From DATKGX01 sp035510555 (GTDB taxonomy: Bacteria; Patescibacteriota; Microgenomatia; Levybacterales; UBA12049): a stretch of 8,121 nucleotides of DNA. Below the pieces are notes generated by a model. That model saw nothing but the letters and a program-made list of their open reading frames with translations, had not been told where the DNA came from and searched no databases. Positions 1-5,330 of this stretch are shown one piece after another. Both the position numbers and the translations under genes were made by a program. Location of the stretch: NCBI GenBank assembly GCA_035510555.1, contig DATKGX010000021.1, forward strand, positions 1-8,121, given 5' to 3'. Every line of letters begins with the position of its first letter. Positions within the stretch are counted from its first letter, which is position 1.

Positions 1-11
1 ATGATGTTCTC

Positions 12-41
12 TATACACTTTTTTCGCAAAGTGTGTATAAT
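12..41 (+). promoter_or_regulatory. Putative mltG promoter overlapped by a palindrome
   Basis: A perfect -10 hexamer TATAAT lies at 36-41. A weak -35 candidate TATACA lies at 12-17 with an 18-base spacer. The same bases form an inverted repeat: 12-21 pairs with 28-37 (10 bp, one G-T pair, 6-base loop), so the palindrome runs from the -35 candidate into the -10. This predicts transcription of mltG starting near 48 with a leader of about 44 bases. The palindrome could be an operator for a dimeric repressor. It does not look like a terminator, because no T-run follows it on either strand. The promoter rests mainly on the -10 match. Confidence 0.5.
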
Positions 42-49
42 CTTAAGGA

Positions 50-77
50 AGGGAAGGACTCTTTGGTAAACTTCCCT
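50..77 (+). promoter_or_regulatory. Leader hairpin upstream of mltG
   Basis: AGGGAAG at 50-56 is exactly complementary to CTTCCCT at 71-77, giving a 7-bp stem with a 14-base loop in the predicted mltG leader. The 5' arm belongs to a purine-rich run (about 46-56) that would otherwise resemble a Shine-Dalgarno sequence, although it lies too far from the ATG at 92 to serve it directly. A regulatory role is inferred; the hairpin is only moderately stable. Confidence 0.25.
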
Positions 78-91
78 ATTGTTAGATACGC

Positions 92-1054
92 ATGAAGAGG
101 TTAATCACAGTCATTGTACTTTTAATAATTCTGGTAGCTGGGCTTTTCCTCTGGTGGCAAAACGGACTCCTTGCCGCAAATACCAACGATAAAGCTGCAC
201 AGATTTTTGTGATAAATAAAGGCGAGGGCGTCCGCGAGGTAGCCAATAATTTAAAAGCAGCTGGGCTAATCCGCGACCCCATTGTTTTCTTTCTCTACAC
301 CAGAATTAACAACTTAGATAAACAAATTCAGGCCGGAGATTTTCGCATAAATCCTTCCATGAGTATGACCGATGTCGCCAGTAATTTAACTCACGGTACT
401 TTGGATATTTGGACTACTATTCCCGAGGGCTTGCGGGCGGACGAAATTGCGGATTTATTAAAAGCCAAAATCCCTAGCTACAATGAGTCTTGGCGCTCTG
501 TTTTAGAAGCCAACGAAGGCTATTTATTTCCCGATACATATTTAATTCCCAGAGACGCGGATGTTAATATGATTGTAGCGATGATGAAGAATAACTTTAA
601 TGCAAAATACACTAGCGTCAAGAATACCAAAACGACTGATTTGACTGATGCTCAAACCATTGTTATTGCTTCGATTATCGAACGGGAAGCAATCTTTGCC
701 GCAGACAGACCATTGGTTGCATCGGTATTTATAAATAGGCTAAATCTTGGAATGGCTTTAGGGTCCGACCCTACTGTTCAATATGCACTAGGCTACCAAG
801 TTGATACGAAGAGCTGGTGGAAAAAAGATTTAACCGCTACTGATCTTCTCATAAATTCACCTTATAATACGCGTAAAAACGCGGGGCTTCCACCAACGCC
901 GATTAGTAATCCCGGACTTTCATCCATCCAAGCAGCGCTTGCTCCCGCGAAAACGAACTATCTATACTTCTTCTCCGACAAGCAGGGGCATTTACATTTT
1001 GCATCAACGATTGAGGGCCACAACGCCAACATCCAAAAATACGGAGTAAACTAA
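92..1054 (+). CDS. mltG: Endolytic murein transglycosylase MltG (YceG family)
   Basis: This is a membrane-anchored lytic transglycosylase of 320 residues. The family cleaves nascent glycan strands internally and is thought to set their length during envelope growth. Residues 4-22 form an N-terminal membrane anchor, with the rest predicted outside the membrane. Residues 36-100 fit the LysM-like subdomain and about 105-320 the catalytic YceG domain. Diagnostic motifs are EGYLFPDTY (142-150), SIIEREA (194-200) with the expected catalytic Glu197, SDPTVQY (225-231), SPYNTR (256-261), and GLPPTPISNPG (265-275). Length is normal for the family and nothing appears broken. The start at 92 is fixed by an in-frame TAG at 83-85; no Shine-Dalgarno sequence lies just before it. 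It is the first gene of a short + strand unit, opposite the division and RNA-decay genes. Family identity is secure. Confidence 0.96.
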   Translation: MKRLITVIVLLIILVAGLFLWWQNGLLAANTNDKAAQIFVINKGEGVREVANNLKAAGLIRDPIVFFLYTRINNLDKQIQAGDFRINPSMSMTDVASNLTHGTLDIWTTIPEGLRADEIADLLKAKIPSYNESWRSVLEANEGYLFPDTYLIPRDADVNMIVAMMKNNFNAKYTSVKNTKTTDLTDAQTIVIASIIEREAIFAADRPLVASVFINRLNLGMALGSDPTVQYALGYQVDTKSWWKKDLTATDLLINSPYNTRKNAGLPPTPISNPGLSSIQAALAPAKTNYLYFFSDKQGHLHFASTIEGHNANIQKYGVN

Positions 1055-1077
1055 ACTGTCACACTGCTGCCCAAAGC

Positions 1078-1084
1078 GAGGTGA
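1078..1084 (+). promoter_or_regulatory. Strong Shine-Dalgarno sequence fixing the start at 1092
   Basis: GAGGTGA lies 7 bases before the ATG at 1092, a near-ideal match and spacing. It selects this ATG over the out-of-frame ATG at 1096. It is the only strong ribosome binding site I see in the window; the other genes lack an evident one. Confidence 0.75.
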
Positions 1085-1091
1085 TTATTAA

Positions 1092-1379
1092 ATGAATGAA
1101 AGAGAAGAATTAGGCAAACGGGAAGCGGCTAGAAAACAACAGGCAATTAAAAGATACGGAGAAACAATTGGCTCAATCCGTTTTGCAATAGAAGGCACAG
1201 AATTAGAAAATCAAGATAGTGAAACGTATCGTGAATTACAAGACCGATATGAAGAGGAAGTTACGCAAGCTCTTGGCAGCTTTGTCCACGAAGATAGATT
1301 GCATGCAGTAAGAGCACTTAGCGATGGAAAACCAAGCGGCGAAAGACGACCTATACATAGACCGGGATTAATGGCATAA
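1092..1379 (+). CDS. Hypothetical small charged protein
   Basis: The 95-residue product is not one I recognise. It is soluble by composition: very rich in Glu, Arg, Lys and Gln, with no membrane segment, no signal peptide and no Cys. Residues 1-25 and 42-75 look helical and could form a coiled coil or helical hairpin; the last 20 residues (SGERRPIHRPGLMA region) are basic, Pro-containing and probably disordered. It starts 37 bases after mltG on the same strand, so co-transcription is likely, and it has its own strong Shine-Dalgarno sequence. It ends 19 bases before the stop of the convergent YtxH-like gene. The good ribosome binding site, clean start and stop, and charge pattern argue for a real gene. 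A regulatory or adaptor role would be a guess. Confidence 0.7.
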   Translation: MNEREELGKREAARKQQAIKRYGETIGSIRFAIEGTELENQDSETYRELQDRYEEEVTQALGSFVHEDRLHAVRALSDGKPSGERRPIHRPGLMA

Positions 1380-1384
1380 AACTT

Positions 1385-1410
1385 ATTAGAAGAATTGTTT
1401 ATTTTCTAAT
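1385..1410. terminator. Weak hairpin between convergent genes
   Basis: ATTAGAA at 1385-1391 pairs with TTCTAAT at 1404-1410 (7 bp, extendable by a G-T and an A-T pair), centred where the two transcription units meet. On the minus strand it is followed by a short T-run (TTTTA). The stem is almost all A-T and overlaps the last codons of the YtxH-like gene, so it is at best a weak bidirectional terminator and could be chance. Confidence 0.25.
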
Positions 1411-1719
1411 TCGTTTGAAGAAGTGTTTTTTGGGAGCTGATTCTTTCTTTCCTTGCCCTTCCGAAGCTTCAGCGGAGGAGGGTTTTTCGTTTTGAGATTC
1501 TTGAGACTGAACTTCGTCTGCGGGAATTTCTCCCTCATCCTCTGATTCCTCCAAATCGTTCAGATTATACTCTTCCAAAAGCTCTACTAATCCGTCCATT
1601 CCCCGCTCCGAAACAATCTTGACTAAATTGCGCCCGGTTTTGGTTCCCAACAGAAACACGGCTCCACCGCCAATTAGGAGTCCCAATAAAAATCCGCTAT
1701 GAAATTTACCCTCATTCAT
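1399..1719 (-). CDS. YtxH-like small membrane protein
   Basis: The 106-residue protein has a glycine-rich membrane segment at residues 9-25 (GFLLGLLIGGG) followed by GTKTGRNL. This is the hallmark of YtxH-type proteins, in which a gly-rich helix precedes a short 'K/S-G-R' turn. Next come an amphipathic stretch (32-52), an acidic low-complexity region (about 55-80) and a strongly basic tail (91-106, ending KRIRK) that might contact nucleic acid or membrane. I chose the ATG at 1719 rather than the in-frame TTG at 1758. The ATG overlaps the upstream stop by 8 bases (ATGAATGA), a common coupling arrangement, and the extra 13 residues encoded from the TTG are not part of the family pattern. The molecular function of YtxH proteins is poorly known; some are stress-linked. 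It is the last gene of the minus-strand block. Confidence 0.75.
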   Translation of the reverse strand: MNEGKFHSGFLLGLLIGGGAVFLLGTKTGRNLVKIVSERGMDGLVELLEEYNLNDLEESEDEGEIPADEVQSQESQNEKPSSAEASEGQGKKESAPKKHFFKRIRK

Positions 1720-1981
1720 CTTTTTTGTGCTTTTTGTCGCCTTGGAAGATTTTGGCAATCGTGGCGCCGGTTTTTAACCCCATCGCCAAAGTTGACAAGG
1801 AGGCAATCGGTTTGGAAACGCTTTCGGTAATACTTTCCGTATAATCTAAAACTTTATTTACTTTACTGATGGTTTTACGCAGTTCTCGCAAAATAAAGAA
1901 GACCTGAATTCCTAATACAACTAGAAGAACCGTGAGGACGATTACTACTATAAATAAGGCTGTTTGGGCAGGATCTATCAT
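1712..1981 (-). CDS. Small single-pass membrane protein, DUF948-like
   Basis: The 89-residue protein has one strong membrane helix near the N-terminus (about residues 8-31). A heptad-like stretch follows (ELRKTISKVNKVLDYTE, about 33-49), then a second amphipathic region (50-76) and a Lys-rich end. Short N-terminal helix plus soluble helical region is the architecture of DUF948 proteins, but the match is by shape, not by a diagnostic motif. The start ATG lies 32 bases after the rodZ stop and has no Shine-Dalgarno sequence. A promoter-like pair precedes it. Its TGA overlaps the start of the YtxH-like gene by 8 bases, so the two are probably translated together and may act as partners at the membrane. 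Function is unknown. Confidence 0.75.
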   Translation of the reverse strand: MIDPAQTALFIVVIVLTVLLVVLGIQVFFILRELRKTISKVNKVLDYTESITESVSKPIASLSTLAMGLKTGATIAKIFQGDKKHKKDE

Positions 1982-1988
1982 GTCTATA

Positions 1989-2017
1989 AAACTAGCTTAA
2001 TTGGAATCTAATGTCAA
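1989..2017 (-). promoter_or_regulatory. Putative promoter before the two small membrane-protein genes
   Basis: On the minus strand a perfect -35 TTGACA (2017-2012) is followed after 17 bases by a weak -10, TAGTTT (1994-1989, three of six matches). The TGA stop of rodZ lies inside the TTGACA. The -10 ends 7 bases before the ATG at 1981, so a start of transcription at the usual distance would give an mRNA with essentially no leader. The weak -10 keeps confidence modest. Confidence 0.35.
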
Positions 2018-2652
2018 GTACCAGCTTTAACATTTACTTGCACTGCCTGCTGGGTAACTTTGCCAAATTTATTAACGGCTTTAACTGTAATCGTCGTCTT
2101 GCCCGGAAAAACATTAATTACTTTTTGGAAACTCCCGTCTTGATCCACCGTTACCGCATTTTGGTCTACGTACACTGTCGCGTTGGAATCGGTTTTGCCG
2201 GTAATTTTTACTTGTGACGATGAGGTGTTACCGTTTTGCGGCGAAGTTATCTCAAGCGGCGGATTTAAAAAAGCTTCACGGTATTGCCAGAGAAGATAGC
2301 CGATAAGAACAACAATTATGAGAACCGATAAAAGAACTGCTTGCCTAATTTTGAATTTGAACAGCGGAAATTCCTGTTTTTCCCCAAAACCCTTCGGTAA
2401 AACTTTGTAGACTTTGTCTTCGTCAAATTCTCGGCGAAAAAGCGCTAAGATTTCCTCGTCGGGCAGTCCTAAAAACCGGGCGTAATTGCGGACAAATCCA
2501 TGTGCGTAAGAAGGCGAAGGCAGTTTTTGATACTCACCGTCTTCAATGTAAGATAGAAACTGCGTCTTTATTTTTGTCGCGCGAGCCACATCTTCCAAAC
2601 TGAAACCCTTTTCAATCCGTGCTTGCTGTAATTTTTCTCCGGATTTTATCAT
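2014..2652 (-). CDS. rodZ: RodZ-like HTH membrane protein with C-terminal Ig-like domain
   Basis: The 212-residue protein begins with a RodZ-type helix-turn-helix domain (about residues 5-65). Recognisable parts are GEKLQQARIEKGFSLEDVA, then TKIKTQFLSYIEDGEYQKLP, then Y-x-x-GFVRNYARFLGL. A basic linker (84-103) leads to one membrane helix (about 105-123), and an external beta-rich domain follows (132-208: ITSPQNG, VKITGKT, TVYVD, GSFQKVINVFPGKTTITVKAVN). In RodZ the HTH binds MreB-type filaments inside the cell and the outer domain faces the wall. Here the outer part reads as a bacterial Ig/glucodextranase-B-like module instead of the usual DUF4115. The gene starts 11 bases after ftsK, consistent with one transcript. 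No clear Shine-Dalgarno sequence is present. The HTH-plus-membrane-helix architecture is secure; a role in cell shape is inferred from the family. Confidence 0.88.
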   Translation of the reverse strand: MIKSGEKLQQARIEKGFSLEDVARATKIKTQFLSYIEDGEYQKLPSPSYAHGFVRNYARFLGLPDEEILALFRREFDEDKVYKVLPKGFGEKQEFPLFKFKIRQAVLLSVLIIVVLIGYLLWQYREAFLNPPLEITSPQNGNTSSSQVKITGKTDSNATVYVDQNAVTVDQDGSFQKVINVFPGKTTITVKAVNKFGKVTQQAVQVNVKAGT

Positions 2653-2663
2653 AAAATTAGAGG

Positions 2664-4775
2664 TTATCCGAGTGTTGCAATAAATTCTTCAGCGTCTCTA
2701 ATTAAAACGTCTCTGGGTTTGCTGCCTTCGGCCCTTCCCACGACACCAACCTCCTCAAGTTGGTCTAAAATTCTGGCCGCCCTTGAATAGCCGATGGAAA
2801 GTCTTCTTTGCAAAAGCGAAGCAGAGGCTTTATCATGCTGACAAATAACTCTGATTGATTCGGCAAATAAAGCATCGTGTCCGCCTTCACCCGTTGATGC
2901 CATGCCTCTTTTAACCACTAATGGCTCTGCTAACACCTCTTCCGTGTATTCAACCGGCGGGTTTTCGTTTTTGAGGAAATTAACCAAGCCCCGAACTTCT
3001 TTTTCCGAAACAAACGCACCCTGAATACGCGTTGGTTTAGCTTGCTCCGGCGGGATATACAGCATATCTCCCCGGCCTAATAATTTTTCCGCGCCCGGCA
3101 TATCAATAATAACGCGGGAGTCAATCATGGATGAAACATTAAAAGCGATACGACACGGAATGTTAGCTTTAATTAGTCCGGTAATGACATCCACCGAGGG
3201 CCTCTGGGTAGAAACCACTAAGTGGATTCCGGTGGCTCTGGCCATTTGGGCCAAGCGGGCGATGGCATCCTCAACTTCAACCGGAGCATAAGCCATTAAA
3301 TCCGCCAACTCATCAATAATAATTACAATGTACGGAAGCGTTTGGAAACCGGCCAATTCATTGTATCCGTCGATATTTCTTACTCCGTGCTCGGCAAAAG
3401 TTTTATATCTTCTATCCATTTCTCCCATTGCCCATTTTAGCGACGCCAAAATCTGGTCTACTTCCACAATGACCGGTGTCATTAAATGTGGAATGCCGTT
3501 ATAACCGGTTAATTCAACCCGCTTCGGATCAACTAAAATGAGTTTTAATTCGTCGGGAGTAGCTCTAAATAAAAGCGAGGCAATAAAAGAGTTAATCAAT
3601 ACTGATTTTCCCGAGCCGGTGGTTCCGGCAACGAGTACATGTGGCATTTTGCCGATATCGGCGATTAAAGGATTACCGGAAACGTCTAAGCCCAAAGAGA
3701 CCGCCAACTTTGATTTGCTCTTGCGCATTAAATCTGAAGAAAGCATGGTCCTAAGCGTTACAACTTCCAGAGAGCGGTTTGGAATTTCGATGCCGACTAG
3801 ATTCCGGCCCGGAATCGGCGCTTCAATTCGGATTTGTCCGGTCGGCGCCTCGGTGCTTAAAGCCAAATCATTCGATAAATTGGTAATTTTAGACACCTTT
3901 ATCCCCAGCGGAATCTGCAGGGCATATTGGGTAACTGCCGGACCAAGATTAACTTCAACCACTTTTGCCCCGATGCCGAAACTTTTGAGTGTTTCCTCAA
4001 TTTTTCCGGCCACTTTTTTAACGTCTCCACGGTCGGCTTTTTGCGTCGATTCGTTGGAGAGTAAATCTAAAGGCGGCAAATGCCAAATTCCGGTTCGCCC
4101 CGGAGCATTCATCACCAGTTTGTCCGAGATTAAAGGCAACTCCTCTTTTTTATTGGCTGATCCGCCCGCATTTATTCTTACCTCTTTGGGCGTTGGCACA
4201 TCCTTATTCATGCCCTTAATCACCATTTGTTTTTCCAAACCGGAGGGTTTTTTCTTAAAGAAGGAGAGGATTTTACCCGGCATAAGTTTTTGCACAATTG
4301 CTAGAATTGAACCGACAATCGCCATTAATTCGTCCGCTGACGTATCAAAAAAGACTACTAATCCGACGAAAACTCCCGCTAGATAAACCAAAAATGCGCC
4401 CGTATCGGTAATTATTTCCGACAAAAGCTGGTTTAAATAAAGACCAAATGATCCGGCTTTGGCAAGACCTAAGAGTGAAACAAAGAAAATTAAAAATCCG
4501 ACGGCAATATTGGGCTTGGAAAGAAAAAACCGCAGTTTTAAAAAGAAAAATCCGAAAAACACCAACAGTAAAGGCAATAAAAGGCCTACCATTCCAAAAT
4601 AATTGACTACGGAATCGTTTAACGAGGTAAAAGAGGAGCCGTTGCGGGTATAAGAAAGGCCCAATAAAAGGCCGCCTAAAATAACCAAAAAAGCCACGAT
4701 TGAATAAACGGTGTTTTTTTTGAGTTTGACTTTGAATTTATGCTTCTGATAATGCCTTCTGGCCATATAAGACAT
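2664..4775 (-). CDS. ftsK: DNA translocase FtsK/SpoIIIE
   Basis: This is a septal, ATP-driven double-stranded DNA pump that clears chromosome DNA from the closing division site. The 703-residue protein has about four N-terminal membrane helices (23-42, 60-84, 90-106, 124-143) and a short linker (about 175-245), much shorter than in E. coli FtsK. The alpha/beta motor occupies about 246-600, with Walker A GTTGSGKS at 384-391, Walker B with Asp488-Glu489, and the ATGIHLVVSTQRPSVDVITG signature at 514-533. A C-terminal gamma winged helix (about 635-695, RRLSIGYSRAARILDQLEE) is the part that reads DNA orientation in known homologues. All key residues are intact. Two ATGs compete: 4775 (used here, longest) and 4766 (codon 4). 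A putative -10 overlaps the first ATG, so a transcript from that promoter would start at about the second, giving a 700-residue product. It is followed closely by rodZ. Confidence 0.96.
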   Translation of the reverse strand: MSYMARRHYQKHKFKVKLKKNTVYSIVAFLVILGGLLLGLSYTRNGSSFTSLNDSVVNYFGMVGLLLPLLLVFFGFFFLKLRFFLSKPNIAVGFLIFFVSLLGLAKAGSFGLYLNQLLSEIITDTGAFLVYLAGVFVGLVVFFDTSADELMAIVGSILAIVQKLMPGKILSFFKKKPSGLEKQMVIKGMNKDVPTPKEVRINAGGSANKKEELPLISDKLVMNAPGRTGIWHLPPLDLLSNESTQKADRGDVKKVAGKIEETLKSFGIGAKVVEVNLGPAVTQYALQIPLGIKVSKITNLSNDLALSTEAPTGQIRIEAPIPGRNLVGIEIPNRSLEVVTLRTMLSSDLMRKSKSKLAVSLGLDVSGNPLIADIGKMPHVLVAGTTGSGKSVLINSFIASLLFRATPDELKLILVDPKRVELTGYNGIPHLMTPVIVEVDQILASLKWAMGEMDRRYKTFAEHGVRNIDGYNELAGFQTLPYIVIIIDELADLMAYAPVEVEDAIARLAQMARATGIHLVVSTQRPSVDVITGLIKANIPCRIAFNVSSMIDSRVIIDMPGAEKLLGRGDMLYIPPEQAKPTRIQGAFVSEKEVRGLVNFLKNENPPVEYTEEVLAEPLVVKRGMASTGEGGHDALFAESIRVICQHDKASASLLQRRLSIGYSRAARILDQLEEVGVVGRAEGSKPRDVLIRDAEEFIATLG

Positions 4776-4802
4776 TATAGATATTTTGAGGAAGGACTAC
4801 AA
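4774..4802 (-). promoter_or_regulatory. Putative ftsK promoter overlapping the first ATG
   Basis: On the minus strand TATAAT (4779-4774, perfect) follows TTGTAG (4802-4797, three of six matches) after a 17-base spacer. The last two bases of the -10 are the first two of the ATG at 4775. A start of transcription 7-8 bases downstream falls at or next to the ATG at 4766, so a leaderless mRNA beginning at codon 4 is predicted. No Shine-Dalgarno sequence precedes either ATG. The alternative is read-through from the orphan gene upstream. Confidence 0.45.
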
Positions 4803-4811
4803 GTTTAGGAT

Positions 4812-5174
4812 TTAATCCAACACGCCCAGTTTTCTTAAAGCTTTAACGCTTACAACTTCAATATGAAGTGTCGGAACAACCGATAATTGCGCACTTTGAT
4901 TGGGATTTCTGTGCCTAGCAGCCGCATCATCAAGCTTTAATACACATAGTCTTTTATTTTCTCTTTCGAGGACTAAGCAAAACCGCACATAGCTTGTACG
5001 CGTAGCTTCTAAAATCTCAAAAGAGGTTAAACCTGACGCGTCGTTGCTTAGTAAATTTGAATGCACAAAACTGCCGACGCTGCAGGCTTCTGCAGTGGCA
5101 ATTTCGACAGCACCAAGCCGATCGGTCGAAACGGTCCAATTAACCATGCCTAAAAATTTTGATTTTTCTTTCAT
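4812..5174 (-). CDS. Hypothetical protein between rnj and ftsK
   Basis: The 120-residue product is not one I recognise. It has no membrane segment or signal peptide. Three Cys are spread through the chain (Cys31, Cys65, Cys76) without a metal-binding spacing. The pattern of alternating hydrophobic residues (SYVRFCLVLE, RLCVLKLDD, LHIEVVSV) suggests a small beta-rich fold. The start was set at the ATG at 5174: the reading frame extends four codons upstream to a TTG at 5186, but neither has a Shine-Dalgarno sequence and ATG is the simpler choice. It is isolated from RNase J by an intrinsic terminator and preceded by its own extended -10 promoter, so it is a separate unit set into the conserved rnj-ftsK neighbourhood. 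ftsK begins 36 bases after it. Probably a real gene; function unknown. Confidence 0.65.
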   Translation of the reverse strand: MKEKSKFLGMVNWTVSTDRLGAVEIATAEACSVGSFVHSNLLSNDASGLTSFEILEATRTSYVRFCLVLERENKRLCVLKLDDAAARHRNPNQSAQLSVVPTLHIEVVSVKALRKLGVLD

Positions 5175-5239
5175 ATTGTTTAGCAACCCGATTTAACTTA
5201 AGTAGATAAATGCGGACCAATTTATTGATTCTGTCCTAT

Positions 5240-5248
5240 ATTATAACA
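5240..5248 (-). promoter_or_regulatory. Extended -10 promoter for the orphan gene at 4812-5174
   Basis: The minus strand carries TGTTATAAT (5248-5240), a perfect -10 with the TGn extension that lets promoters work with a poor -35. The hexamer at 17-base spacing, TTTTAT, is indeed poor. Transcription would start near 5233, giving a leader of about 59 bases before the ATG at 5174. The promoter directly follows the T-run of the rnj terminator. The 13-base core TTTCTGTTATWAT also precedes rnj. Confidence 0.6.
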
Positions 5249-5259
5249 GAAATTAAGTC

Positions 5260-5295
5260 AAAATAAAAGCGCTTCAAGTTGCCCCTCGAAGCGCT
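5260..5295 (-). terminator. Intrinsic terminator after ribonuclease J
   Basis: On the minus strand AGCGCTTC (5295-5288) pairs perfectly with GAAGCGCT (5275-5268) around a 12-base loop. The stem is followed at once by TTTTATTTT (5268-5260), a classic Rho-independent terminator. It lies 35 bases after the RNase J stop. On the + strand no T-run follows the stem, so it acts in one direction. It separates rnj transcription from the orphan gene and ftsK. Confidence 0.85.
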
Positions 5296-5330
5296 CACTA
5301 AAATATTATGTCAGTTTCCTGAGAAATAGC

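Noticed and set aside
82..282. Minus-strand reading frame over the start of mltG
   Set aside because: It overlaps the mltG promoter side and membrane anchor in antisense; the mltG frame carries clear family motifs.
2011..2217. + strand reading frame opposite rodZ
   Set aside because: Antisense to the Ig-like domain of rodZ, with no recognisable motif or start signal.
3538..4386. Long + strand reading frame (282 codons) opposite ftsK
   Set aside because: It lies wholly antisense to the intact motor domain of ftsK; its translation shows no domain and it has no ribosome binding site. Conserved coding on the other strand explains the open frame.
4808..4818. Palindrome GGATTTAATCC over the stop of the orphan gene
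   Set aside because: Five-base arms with a one-base centre cannot fold as a hairpin, and such short palindromes are expected by chance in AT-rich DNA.
5240..5262. TTGACT as a -35 for the TATAAT at 5245-5240
   Set aside because: Only 10 bases separate the two, too short for a sigma-70-type promoter; the extended -10 is the better explanation.
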